Assembly: GCF_042697365.1 (NCBI RefSeq)
Contig: NZ_CP137604.1
Strand: one strand, 5' to 3'
Source: Brucella pseudintermedia
GTDB lineage: Bacteria; Pseudomonadota; Alphaproteobacteria; Rhizobiales; Rhizobiaceae
Length of the DNA: 64,000 nt
In this document: one piece after another, positions 42,881 through 50,998 of the stretch
Position numbering within the stretch: the stretch's first letter is position 1
How the letters are laid out: the number at the start of each line of letters is the position of its first letter
Program-made: the position numbers and the translations under genes
The notes under the pieces: model-generated
What the model saw: only the letters and a program-made list of their open reading frames with translations
The model's database searches: none
Told to the model about the DNA's origin: nothing

Positions 42881-43951
42881 TCAGAACATTTCGCTCGGGT
42901 CGAAAGTGACGATCACTTCCGACCATGTATCATATTTGTCGACTGGCAGATTGTACGGTGCGCAGCGTGCGACAGCGCGCTTGGCGCTCTCGGCTGCTGC
43001 ACGACCCACACCATCACCGCCGCCGCCCGATGTCACTTCCGGAACGCCCTGGATGGAGCCATCCTGATTGAGCTTCATCTTGACGGTCACGATCAGCCCC
43101 GGCGCGTCCGCCACACCGGCGGGAACGTTCCAGCACTTCGAAATCGCACCGCGCAGCGCGTCCATTTCGCTCTGGCTGAGCTTGGAGCCGCCGGTATTCT
43201 TCTTGCCGCCCAACGATGCCTGATCGGTGGAACGCTTGGCGCCGCCGCCTGCCGCCTTCTGCTTGTTGAGAAGGGCTGCAACCTCATCGGCAATCGCATC
43301 ATTCTTCGACTGCGAAGTCTGCGAGGCGCTTTGCGTCTTCTTCTTTTCTTCCGGCTGCTTGCGCTCGTTGGTCTTGGCGGTCTGCGCCTGCGGCGGTTTC
43401 GGCTTTGCCTCCGGTGCAGGCACCTTGTCCGGCAGCTTCGGCGCCTCGGCATCCGGTGCTTCAGCCTGCTTTTCGATGGCTTCGGCCACCGGGTCAGGCT
43501 TCACTTCCTGCTTCGGTTCGGGTTTGGTCTGAACTTCGGTCGCGGGAACCGGCGTCGGCTTTTCCTCGGGCTTCGCCTCCGGCTTGGGATCAGGCTTCGG
43601 CTCCGGCTTTTTCACCGGTTCCGGCTGCGCCTTCGGCTCCTCGGCCGCCTCGATCGGTTTCGCCTTTGGATCGGGCCTTGGGGGCGTCGTGGTGTCCACG
43701 TCCTGATCGCCGACATTCTGGGCGTCGGGAACGGTTTGCGGCTTCGTCGTCGGGATCGGCGCGGCTTTTTCCTTCATGGGCGCTTTTTTGTCGCCCTGCT
43801 GGATTTGGGTTATCGACTCGATCGGTACGATATCGACCGGAAATGACTCCGAATCCTGCACGTCGAAAGCCTTCGGCGAGGAAAACGAAACCACTGCCAG
43901 CGCAACCGCAACGGCATGCAAGGCAACAGAAGATGTCAGGCCAGCCTTCAT
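42881..43951 (-). CDS. tolA: Tol-Pal system protein TolA
   Basis: TolA spans the periplasm and passes energy from TolQ/TolR to TolB-Pal. The 356 residues have an N-terminal membrane helix (GLTSSVALHAVAVALAVVSF), a long Pro/Lys/Glu-rich stretch (EPVKKPEPKPDPKPEAKPEE), a basic helical part (NERKQPEEKKKTQSASQTSQ), and a C-terminal TonB/TolA fold (EMDALRGAISKCWNVPAGVA, PYNLPVDKYDTWSEVIVTFD). The spacer is shorter and more Pro-rich than in E. coli. It begins seven bases after tolR. Confidence 0.93.
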   Translation of the reverse strand: MKAGLTSSVALHAVAVALAVVSFSSPKAFDVQDSESFPVDIVPIESITQIQQGDKKAPMKEKAAPIPTTKPQTVPDAQNVGDQDVDTTTPPRPDPKAKPIEAAEEPKAQPEPVKKPEPKPDPKPEAKPEEKPTPVPATEVQTKPEPKQEVKPDPVAEAIEKQAEAPDAEAPKLPDKVPAPEAKPKPPQAQTAKTNERKQPEEKKKTQSASQTSQSKNDAIADEVAALLNKQKAAGGGAKRSTDQASLGGKKNTGGSKLSQSEMDALRGAISKCWNVPAGVADAPGLIVTVKMKLNQDGSIQGVPEVTSGGGGDGVGRAAAESAKRAVARCAPYNLPVDKYDTWSEVIVTFDPSEMF

Positions 43952-43958
43952 GATGGCG

Positions 43959-44411
43959 TCAGCTATCCTGCTCCTGGAGGGTCACAAGGCCGATATTCTT
44001 GAAACCGGCGGCGGAAATGCGGGCCATGACTTTCATGACGGTGCCGTAATCGGCAGCCTTGTCACCGCGCACGAAAATGCGCTCCTCATAGCCCGTCTTG
44101 GCGATGGCCTGGAGTTTCGGCACCACTTCTTCGATGGGGATTTCGGTTTCCTGCAGGTAGATCTTGCCCTCGCTGTTGACCGAAACGGTGATCGGCTGCG
44201 TGTCGGCGTTCATGGCCTTGGCCTGCGTATCGGGCAGGTCAATCGGCACGCCAACCGTCAGAAGCGGCGCGGAAACCATGAAGATGATGAGGAGAACGAG
44301 CATCACGTCGACGAACGGCGTCACGTTGATTTCGCTCATCAATGCCTTCTTGCGGCCGCGCCTGCGGCGTCCGCCCGACTGCATTCCCTGATTTCCGACC
44401 GACATGCCCAT
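43959..44411 (-). CDS. tolR: Tol-Pal system protein TolR
   Basis: This is the ExbD-family channel subunit of the Tol motor, 150 residues. A basic N-terminus (GGRRRRGRKKALMSEINVTP) precedes one membrane helix with Asp35 (VTPFVDVMLVLLIIFMVSAP), then a periplasmic domain with VPIDLPDTQAKAM and RIFVRGDKAADYGTVMKVMA. It starts 46 bases after tolQ and ends seven bases before tolA. Context and the long basic N-tail separate it from ExbD at 6691-7203. Confidence 0.95.
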   Translation of the reverse strand: MGMSVGNQGMQSGGRRRRGRKKALMSEINVTPFVDVMLVLLIIFMVSAPLLTVGVPIDLPDTQAKAMNADTQPITVSVNSEGKIYLQETEIPIEEVVPKLQAIAKTGYEERIFVRGDKAADYGTVMKVMARISAAGFKNIGLVTLQEQDS

Positions 44412-44457
44412 TGCAAGATTCCCGAAGGCTGAAACTACACTCGATGCTTGATGCCGC

Positions 44458-45168
44458 TTAATTACGCGGCGTCAGCTTCTCATCAATTTGGCGCGACAGT
44501 ATGGCGGAAAACTCGTCCGCAAAACCTTCCAGCCGCCCGCCGATCTTGCCCGCATCCGCAGACAGCTTGTTGTAGGCGATAACGGCGGGAATAGCGGCGA
44601 GAAGGCCGATGGCCGTTGCCAGAAGCGCTTCGGCGATACCCGGCGCAACGACGGCAAGGCTGGTGTTCTTGGAAGCGGCGATGGCCTGGAACGAGGTCAT
44701 GATGCCGACGACCGTGCCGAACAGGCCGATGAAGGGAGCAGCAGAACCGATGGTCGCCAGAAAGCCCAGTCGCGATTCCAGCTTTTCGCTTTCACGCGCC
44801 AGCGCGACATCCATGGCCTTGTCGATGCGCATCTGGAGGCCGATGGGAGAGCGGGCCCCCTTTTCGAATGACTTCTTCCACTCGCGCATCGCGGCCATGA
44901 AGATGGATGCCATGCCGGTGGTGCGGCGTTCACCGAGATTGCGATAAAGTTCTTCCAGCGACTGGCCGGACCAGAACGTCTGCTCGAAGCGATCAATCGC
45001 GCGCCGCGCCCGTCCGTAAGCAATCGTCTTGTCCACGATGATAGCCCAGGTCCAGATCGAAGCGAACAACAGGCCAAGCATAACGAGCTTGACGACCCAG
45101 TTCGCCTGCATGAACAGGCCCCAGAGGGTAACATCGGCGGCGGGGGCCGCTAACGCAACATTTTCCAT
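44458..45168 (-). CDS. tolQ: Tol-Pal system protein TolQ
   Basis: This is the three-helix scaffold of the Tol motor, 236 residues. Helix 1 is about residues 20-45 (VVKLVMLGLLFASIWTWAII). The MotA/TolQ/ExbB core has LGFLATIGSAAPFIGLFGTV and VVAPGIAEALLATAIGLLAA with the conserved Thr/Gly of the ion path. The ORF ends in KLTPRN. It is the first gene of tolQRAB; the 351 bases upstream separate it from ybgC, which in many bacteria is directly in front. Confidence 0.95.
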   Translation of the reverse strand: MENVALAAPAADVTLWGLFMQANWVVKLVMLGLLFASIWTWAIIVDKTIAYGRARRAIDRFEQTFWSGQSLEELYRNLGERRTTGMASIFMAAMREWKKSFEKGARSPIGLQMRIDKAMDVALARESEKLESRLGFLATIGSAAPFIGLFGTVVGIMTSFQAIAASKNTSLAVVAPGIAEALLATAIGLLAAIPAVIAYNKLSADAGKIGGRLEGFADEFSAILSRQIDEKLTPRN

Positions 45169-45519
45169 CGATCTACCGTCCTCGAATCCAAACGCCCGGC
45201 CACTTGACCGGGCGGTATCGCAAATCCGTTACCCAGCGTCTGAAACCAGACACTCTAACCTTGCGCAGCTTTTCAACGTGAAGCCGTACCTGCCCGACGA
45301 GCGGCCGCCACTTCGCACCGCAACCGCCATCCCGGATTTCAACCTTAAATCCATCAGGCGCTTGTTACGGTTAATTTTGGTGAAAGGAAGGCGCTGCGCT
45401 TCAAGCCTGCCTCTCAACCGATTCCGTCAGGATGATTAATGGAATATTATGGTTAAAGATGCGTTAGCATCTGCCTAAATAGGACACACCCCAACAAAGG
45501 GGACGCGATTTCCCGGAGT
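45169..45519. other. Promoter region of the tol operon
   Basis: About 350 bases between ybgC and tolQ on the minus strand. It is open, with no gene visible, and must hold the tolQ promoter. In most proteobacteria ybgC is tight to tolQ, so this gap suggests separate control. Confidence 0.45.
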
Positions 45520-45978
45520 TCAGCCCTTGCGGCTGTTGGTGAAGGCCTCTCGCCATTCATCGGGAATGCGGCGCGGATGGCCTGCCTTGGTGATCATCAC
45601 CGCTTCTACCTTCGCTTCCGAAAGCAGGCGGCCCCCGCAGGTGATCTTCTGCGCCATGATGACCCGCGCGCCGCGAATTTCGCTGACGCGGGTTTCGATC
45701 AGAATGAGGTCGTCCATCTTCGCCGGCGATTTGTAGTCGATCTCCATGCGGCGAACGACCCAGACCATTTCCTCGCCGAGCGCGCCCTCGGCCAGCTCGA
45801 TATGGTGAACGTCCTGCAAGCGCAGGAAGTCCGTGCGTCCGCGTTCATAGAATTCCAGATAGCGGCCATGATAGACGAAGCCGGAAAAATCCGTATCGGC
45901 ATAATAGATGCGGGCATAAAGAAGATGCGCGCCGTCTTTGAGTTCGCCGGATACGGCCTGTTGCTGCTTGTCGGTCAT
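45520..45978 (-). CDS. ybgC: Tol-Pal associated acyl-CoA thioesterase YbgC
   Basis: YbgC is a cytosolic hot-dog thioesterase tied to the Tol system and to phospholipid or acyl-CoA handling. The 152 residues hold the 4HBT motif ARIYYADTDFSGFVYHGRYL with catalytic Asp, then FYERGRTDFLRLQDVH and a strand AKMDDLILIETRVSEIRGAR. It overlaps the end of ruvB by four bases, so it is read with ruvC-ruvA-ruvB-ybgC. It is followed by a 350-base gap before tolQ. Confidence 0.93.
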   Translation of the reverse strand: MTDKQQQAVSGELKDGAHLLYARIYYADTDFSGFVYHGRYLEFYERGRTDFLRLQDVHHIELAEGALGEEMVWVVRRMEIDYKSPAKMDDLILIETRVSEIRGARVIMAQKITCGGRLLSEAKVEAVMITKAGHPRRIPDEWREAFTNSRKG

Positions 45979-47015
45979 TCGTCGTCCATGAAGAGGCCGT
46001 ATTGCGACTGCTGGATGATTTCAGCGGGCGCAGGCAGTCCCAGATGCTGCCAGGCGACAGCCGTGAGCACCCGGCCACGCGGCGTGCGTTGCAAAAAACC
46101 CTGCTGGATTAGATAGGGTTCGATAATGTCTTCAATCGCATCACGCGGCTCGGACAGGCCCGCGGCGATGGTTTCGATCCCCACCGGACCGCCGCCAAAA
46201 TTGCGCGCGATGATATTGAGATAGCGCCGGTCAAGCTGATCCAGCCCCCGATTGTCCACTTCCAGACGCGATAGCGCCTCATCGGCGATCTTGCGGTCGA
46301 TGATATCGGCGCCTGCGACCAGCGCGAAATCGCGGACGCGGCGCAACAGCCGTCCGGCAATGCGCGGCGTGCCACGTGAACGGCGGGCAACTTCCACCGC
46401 GCCGTCCGGCGAAATGCCCATCTGCATGATGCGCGCGCCACGTCGCACAATATATTCCAGTTCCTCGACCGTATAAAAATTGAGCCGCACCGGAATGCCG
46501 AAACGGTCACGCAGCGGCGTGGTCAGGAGGCCCAGACGGGTCGTTGCCGCAACCAGCGTGAACTTGGCCAGATCGATCTTGACGGAGCGCGCCGCCGGTC
46601 CCTCACCGATGATGAGATCGAGCTGAAAATCCTCCATCGCCGGATAGAGAATTTCTTCAACTGCCGGGCTCAGCCGATGAATTTCGTCGATGAAAAGCAC
46701 GTCACGCTCTTCGAGATTGGTCAAGAGCGCCGCCAGATCGCCCGCCTTGGCGATGACCGGGCCGGAAGTGGAGCGGAAATTGACGCCGAGTTCCTTGGCC
46801 ATGATCTGCGCCAGCGTCGTCTTGCCGAGACCGGGAGGGCCAACGAACAACACATGATCCAGCGCCTCGCCGCGCACCTTGGCGGCTTCAATGAAAACTT
46901 TCAGATTGGCGCGCGCTGCCGCCTGGCCGACGAAATCGTCGAGCGTTTGCGGGCGCAGCGTATTGTCTTCGTCTACGCGGCTGTCGGCATTGATGAGAGG
47001 GTTGCGGTCGCTCAT
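45975..47015 (-). CDS. ruvB: Holliday junction helicase motor RuvB
   Basis: RuvB is the hexameric ATPase that drives branch migration with RuvA. The 346 residues have DDFVGQAAARANLKVFIEAA, Walker A HVLFVGPPGLGKTTLAQIMA, Walker B DVLFIDEIHRLSPAVEEILY, sensor and Arg-finger LVAATTRLGLLTTPLRDRFG, and the C-terminal winged helix with LIQQGFLQRTPRGRVLTAVA. The length is normal. The gene lies 55 bases after ruvA and overlaps ybgC. Confidence 0.97.
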   Translation of the reverse strand: MSDRNPLINADSRVDEDNTLRPQTLDDFVGQAAARANLKVFIEAAKVRGEALDHVLFVGPPGLGKTTLAQIMAKELGVNFRSTSGPVIAKAGDLAALLTNLEERDVLFIDEIHRLSPAVEEILYPAMEDFQLDLIIGEGPAARSVKIDLAKFTLVAATTRLGLLTTPLRDRFGIPVRLNFYTVEELEYIVRRGARIMQMGISPDGAVEVARRSRGTPRIAGRLLRRVRDFALVAGADIIDRKIADEALSRLEVDNRGLDQLDRRYLNIIARNFGGGPVGIETIAAGLSEPRDAIEDIIEPYLIQQGFLQRTPRGRVLTAVAWQHLGLPAPAEIIQQSQYGLFMDDE

Positions 47016-47070
47016 GCCTTCCTCCTCGCATGAACATATCGTTCAGGCAAGTCTCTCGCCCGGCAGTCCA

Positions 47071-47688
47071 TCATCGGGAAAGTTCCTTCAAACCCAACCG
47101 GATGAGCTTTGCCGAATCGGCATCCTCGCCCGCCTCTTTCAGCGCAGCGGCAACGGCATTCGCCGCCTGATCGCGCGAATAACCAAGATTGGAAAGCGCA
47201 GATACTGCGTCAGCCACCGGCGCAGGTGCTGCGCCCGCGCCAAGCTCCTGCTTGAGCCCGATCGTGCCGCTCGCATCACCGGCAAAGGCAGGCGCCTTGT
47301 TCTTCAATTCCGTGACGATGCGCTCCGCCACTTTCTTGCCGACGCCCGGCGCGCGCGACACCATGGCGATGTCACGCAGCGCAATCGCATTGGCGAGTTC
47401 GGATGGCGACAGCGTGCCAAGCACGGCAAGCGCCACTTTCGCCCCGACACCCTGCACGCTCTGCAACAGGCGGAACCATTCGCGCTCAAGCTGACTGGCA
47501 AACCCGTAAAGGCGGATCATGTCCTCGCGGACATAGGTTTCGATGAACAACACCGCCGCCTCGCCTGCGCCACCCAGATTGCCCAGCGTCCGCGCCGAGC
47601 AAAAAGCGACATAACCGACACCATGCACGTCAATGACCGCATGATCCTCTGCGATTTCATCGATCACACCCTTGAGTTTACCGATCAT
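47071..47688 (-). CDS. ruvA: Holliday junction helicase subunit RuvA
   Basis: RuvA binds four-way junctions as a tetramer and loads RuvB. The 205 residues show MIGKLKGVIDEIAEDHAVID, VGYVAFCSARTLGNLGGAGE, the two helix-hairpin-helix motifs (FRLLQSVQGVGAKVALAVLG, VSRAPGVGKKVAERIVTELK) and a C-terminal RuvB-binding UBA-like domain. The ATG at 47688 is the family start; a GTG two codons earlier is in frame. Spacing to ruvC is six bases. Confidence 0.96.
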   Translation of the reverse strand: MIGKLKGVIDEIAEDHAVIDVHGVGYVAFCSARTLGNLGGAGEAAVLFIETYVREDMIRLYGFASQLEREWFRLLQSVQGVGAKVALAVLGTLSPSELANAIALRDIAMVSRAPGVGKKVAERIVTELKNKAPAFAGDASGTIGLKQELGAGAAPAPVADAVSALSNLGYSRDQAANAVAAALKEAGEDADSAKLIRLGLKELSR

Positions 47689-47694
47689 GGCCAC

Positions 47695-48213
47695 CTACGC
47701 GATAAGTTGTTGCAACCGGCGCGCACTGGCGATGCTCTGCCGGTGATGCGCATGGCAAATGGCGATGGCAAGCGCATCGGCGGCATCGCTCGTATCGAAG
47801 GATGCGCGCGGCATCAGCACTTTCACCATCATGTGAATCTGCTGCTTTTCGCCATGGCCGACGCCGATCACCGCCTTCTTGACGGCATTCGGCGCATATT
47901 CGGCAACCGGCAGTCCGGCCTGCGCCGGGGCCAGCAGCGCAATGCCGCGCGCCTGCCCCAGTTTCAGCGTCGCCGTTGCGTCCTTGTTGACGAAAGTATG
48001 CTCGACCGCCGCCTCGTGCGGCATATATTCGTGCAGGACTTTGGAAAGCCCCTCATGCAACTGGCAAAGGCGCGATGCGAGATCCATCTCGGCATTGGAG
48101 GTCACAGTTCCCGAGCCGATGAAATGCAGTGAATTGCCAAGCGATTCGACAATGCCCCAGCCGGTGCGGCGCAGGCCCGGATCGATACCAATGATGCGAA
48201 TCGTTTCTTTCAT
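47695..48213 (-). CDS. ruvC: Holliday junction resolvase RuvC
   Basis: RuvC cuts Holliday junctions. The 172 residues have the four acidic positions of the RNase H fold: Asp11 in IIGIDPGLRRTGWGIV, Glu70 in AAVEHTFVNKDATATLKLGQ, and the pair in SFDTSDAADALAIAICHAHH. The stop is followed by ruvA after six bases. The order ruvC-ruvA-ruvB-ybgC is that of many alphaproteobacteria. Confidence 0.96.
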   Translation of the reverse strand: MKETIRIIGIDPGLRRTGWGIVESLGNSLHFIGSGTVTSNAEMDLASRLCQLHEGLSKVLHEYMPHEAAVEHTFVNKDATATLKLGQARGIALLAPAQAGLPVAEYAPNAVKKAVIGVGHGEKQQIHMMVKVLMPRASFDTSDAADALAIAICHAHHRQSIASARRLQQLIA

Positions 48214-48304
48214 AAGCGAACCCTATCCTCAGACGGATTCACTTGACAGCAGAAAAGTGAACAAAAGAGAAACATGCGCCCCGCAGGACGCATATGTTCA
48301 ATGG

Positions 48305-48811
48305 TTATGAAGCGCCGAAAGCAGTTTTTAACAGCACGATCTGTTCCGAAACCGGGTTGCCGCGCGGCACACCTTGCAACGAAACCACCTCGCCGTAGAC
48401 TTCACGGTCCATGCGGCGCACGCGGGCCTGCAGGCGCATGGACCGCTCAACCAGTTCCACGAATGCGGCGGGCAGTTCGGACCAGCCCTGCGCGGCTTCA
48501 CCCGCCGACGGCGTGTCGAGGCGCACCTTGGCCTTTTCGGCGGCAACCTGCTGGCGGGACATTTCCCCGCTGCGCGCCGCGCGCTGGAGCAGCAGCCAGG
48601 AAGCAATCTGCATGAGGCGCGTGGTCAGCCGCATCGATTCGGCGGCATAAAGCGTCGCGGCCACGCGCGACAGGTTGCGCGCATCCTCGCGGCCCTCCCC
48701 ATCAAGGTAGCTTGCCGCTTCCTCGACCATATCCATGCCTTGCGTATAGATCGGCTTGAACGAATCCGAGAAGACCATGCGCTCCGCGAGGCTGATCATA
48801 TTGCTCGGCAT
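48305..48811 (-). CDS. rcdA: RcdA, adaptor for CtrA proteolysis (DUF1465)
   Basis: In Caulobacter, RcdA is an adaptor that, with CpdR and PopA, helps ClpXP degrade CtrA and other cell-cycle proteins. The 168 residues show the family run: VFSDSFKPIYTQGMDMVEEA, ASYLDGEGREDARNLSRVAA, ESMRLTTRLMQIASWLLLQR and AAEKAKVRLDTPSAGEAAQG, which I recall as close to Caulobacter RcdA. The ATG at 48811 has AGGGTC upstream; longer starts are possible up to 48886. It is all-helical and cytosolic. A perfect EcfG-type promoter lies about 270 bases upstream on this strand. Confidence 0.88.
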   Translation of the reverse strand: MPSNMISLAERMVFSDSFKPIYTQGMDMVEEAASYLDGEGREDARNLSRVAATLYAAESMRLTTRLMQIASWLLLQRAARSGEMSRQQVAAEKAKVRLDTPSAGEAAQGWSELPAAFVELVERSMRLQARVRRMDREVYGEVVSLQGVPRGNPVSEQIVLLKTAFGAS

Positions 48812-49077
48812 CTGACCCTGTTCGCTAATCACTGCTCTGCCACCTTGCATGACCGCCGGTATCGGCGGCCCATTCCGTTGCCGCATACGCCTGTGGGATT
48901 CTCCAGACGGATGCGAATGAAACCATTGAACCGCTGTTCGACCATGGGGGAGGCTGGGACGGAACAGCTACGGTAAACAAGTCCACGACAAACTGCACCT
49001 TCATGCACGGTCGCGCAAGTTTATGTTTAACGTTCGGTTAACATTTTCAGGAGCTTTTAAAGAAAGTCCGCAAATAG

Positions 49078-49102
49078 AACGGATCGAAGGGCATTCCGTT
49101 CC
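49078..49102 (-). promoter_or_regulatory. EcfG-type promoter reading toward rcdA
   Basis: On the minus strand GGAAC (49102-49098), 16 bases, CGTT (49081-49078) is a perfect match to the general stress consensus. The next gene in that direction is rcdA, with a start about 270 bases away, giving a long leader. About one such match is expected by chance in a window this long, so it is a prediction only. Confidence 0.45.
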
Positions 49103-49156
49103 GCCCCATGGCATGTGGAAAATCGATGTTTGCGGGATGTGCAGCAAAAAACGCAT

Positions 49157-49251
49157 AAAAAAAGAGCCGCAAGGGCGGCTCTCAGGAGTTTAACAGGGAG
49201 GCGTCAAACAGAGTGGCTAAACCACTCGGTAAGAATCCAGCCGAACTGGAT
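49157..49251 (-). ncRNA. Candidate trans-acting small RNA with strong terminator
   Basis: On the minus strand three hairpins follow in order: ATCCAG/CTGGAT (49251-49235, loop of five), GAGTGG/CCACTC (49227-49211, loop of five) and the terminator AGAGCCGC/GCGGCTCT (49182-49163), followed by seven T (49163-49157). Between hairpins two and three lies a single-stranded stretch with CCTCCC and CTCCT, which are complementary to Shine-Dalgarno sites, as in several rhizobial sRNAs. The terminator is not needed by opgC, which has its own at 49347. No protein frame fits. I found no clear promoter. Confidence 0.5.
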
Positions 49252-49346
49252 GTAAACCATTTAACACCGTTAAGATTAATGAATGGTTAATTCCGGTCCC
49301 GCACTGTGGATAATCTCACGCGGGACAGCACTTTCCCTCAAGGAAA

Positions 49347-49368
49347 AGCCGCCCGAAACGGGGCGGCT
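49347..49368 (-). terminator. Terminator of opgC
   Basis: An 8-bp stem AGCCGCCC / GGGCGGCT with a 6-base loop and a short T-run on the minus strand, ten bases after the opgC stop. Confidence 0.75.
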
Positions 49369-49377
49369 GATCACTGC

Positions 49378-50601
49378 TCAATAACGCTGCATCGCAGGCT
49401 TGGTGCCTGAGGCAAGCTGCATCTTGACCGGTTCGGCAGCGGGCACGACGGGCTTTGCCGAAGCGGGCGCGCCCTTCTTGCTCCAGCCGATGGTCGGCAG
49501 CCATTCCAGATAATAGGCCAGCGCGAACTGCATCACGATGCCGGTTGCGATCAGCAGCGTGTCATATGGCAGGCCGCCGGGATTCACGAGCTTCATCACC
49601 TGCGCAACCATCGCCAGCAGCGTGCCGGCAATGAAGACCGGCAGCGAATGCTTGCCGAGAATGGCGAGCGGATTATCCGGCGCGGTGCGGGCGATGTTGT
49701 TCAGCGTCGGGACGACAGCAATGAGATAGGCAATCGCCAGCACGTGCAAAAGGCGCGGACCGGACAGGAAGGTCTTGTCGAAGCCGGTGATGACCATGGG
49801 CATCCCCATGGATGCATCGATGCCCCAGAGCGGGATGCGCACCCAAGCCAGCGCCAGCACCAGATAGCCGACGGCAAGGCCGATGAGCAGCGGATGCTTC
49901 GGCAGTTCGCCGCCGCGACGCACATGCATCACGCCTGCGATACCGATCGCGAACAGGAACTGCCACGACAGCGGGTTGAGGAACCAGACGCCCTCTGTCG
50001 GATAGTTGACGGGTGCCACATGATAGAGGCCCGAAAGGAACCACACCGTGCCGGAAACGCCAAGCATCAGCGGCAGGCTGATGCGCGCCAGCAGAAGCAG
50101 GATCGGCGTCAGGACCAGCATGACGGCATACATGGACAGAATGTTGTTATAGCCGAGCTGGTGCCCCATCGTGACGATGCCGAACAGCGCCTCGACCGGA
50201 TGCTTGACCAGCGGGGCGATGTTGATCTGCGTGAGCAATTCCGAACGCTTGAGGAAAAGCGCGGCGGCGGCGAAAATGGCGATGGTCGCCATGGTCGTCA
50301 TGATATGCGTGGTATAAAGCACGCCCGCGCGTCGCCACATCTTGAGCGACATGAGCAGCCGGTTGCCGGGAGCGAATTTCGATCCATAGGCGAGAGCCAC
50401 GGCCATGCCGGAAATGAGCACGAAGGCTTCTGCCGAATCGGAGAAGCCGAGATTCTTATGTGTAATATGCTCGTAGATTGTGCCGGGCACATGGTTGATG
50501 AAGATCGTCAGCAGCGCGAGCGCACGGAACACGTCAATGCGCGTGTCGCGCATTTTTACGGTCGGTGCGGGCAACGCCTGTCCAGCGGTCGCAATGTTCA
50601 T
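49378..50601 (-). CDS. opgC: OpgC-family membrane acyltransferase (Cgm-like)
   Basis: This 407-residue inner-membrane protein has about ten helices. The N-terminal KMRDTRIDVFRALALLTIFI and FSDSAEAFVLISGMAVALAY are the family's start, with an early conserved His (NHVPG). OpgC proteins add succinyl groups to osmoregulated periplasmic glucans. In Brucella the homologue Cgm succinylates the cyclic beta-1,2-glucan that matters for host cell entry. This gene lies where I would expect cgm near ruvC/rcdA, so the symbol cgm may apply. The C-terminal tail (SKKGAPASAKPVVPAAEPVK) is flexible. It is a single gene. Confidence 0.82.
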   Translation of the reverse strand: MNIATAGQALPAPTVKMRDTRIDVFRALALLTIFINHVPGTIYEHITHKNLGFSDSAEAFVLISGMAVALAYGSKFAPGNRLLMSLKMWRRAGVLYTTHIMTTMATIAIFAAAALFLKRSELLTQINIAPLVKHPVEALFGIVTMGHQLGYNNILSMYAVMLVLTPILLLLARISLPLMLGVSGTVWFLSGLYHVAPVNYPTEGVWFLNPLSWQFLFAIGIAGVMHVRRGGELPKHPLLIGLAVGYLVLALAWVRIPLWGIDASMGMPMVITGFDKTFLSGPRLLHVLAIAYLIAVVPTLNNIARTAPDNPLAILGKHSLPVFIAGTLLAMVAQVMKLVNPGGLPYDTLLIATGIVMQFALAYYLEWLPTIGWSKKGAPASAKPVVPAAEPVKMQLASGTKPAMQRY

Positions 50602-50998
50602 TTACCAGCCTGCCTATCGTTTAGGGAAAGTACCTGCACTTGGGATTGCGAGACTTTCCAATCTTCTTCGTGTCATTCCGAATGATGGTCGCATGTGCGG
50701 CCGGAACGGTTTCACACGTTTGTCGGGTCCTTCAGCGCCCGATCTCTGTGCGGGTTATATATCGGTAAATACGAGCAGAACCGGGTTGGTTCCGATCAAC
50801 TTTCGTTCCAGTGGATAACATTATGGTAACCCGGACAGACGCGAACCGAAGGGCGCTCAGCCAATGAATACTTGCCGAAGCGCGGTCGCCTCGCATAAAT
50901 GCGATAAAACAAATGGATAGAGCGCCGCTTCCGTTTCCGGTAAACACAGTGCTTCCATTGCCCGAATTCCATCACGTTTTTCCCGTTAGGCTTCGTTC
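50602..50998. other. Intergenic region between opgC and the ThiE-like gene
   Basis: About 400 bases between divergent genes. Around 50891-50930 a degenerate copy of the dispersed repeat is seen ('cgcataaatgcgataaaacaa'). No convincing gene is seen; promoters for both flanking genes must lie here. Confidence 0.45.

Noticed and set aside
50602..50998. TPP riboswitch before the ThiE-like gene
   Set aside because: No CTGAGA...ACCTGAT-type core is seen in the leader.
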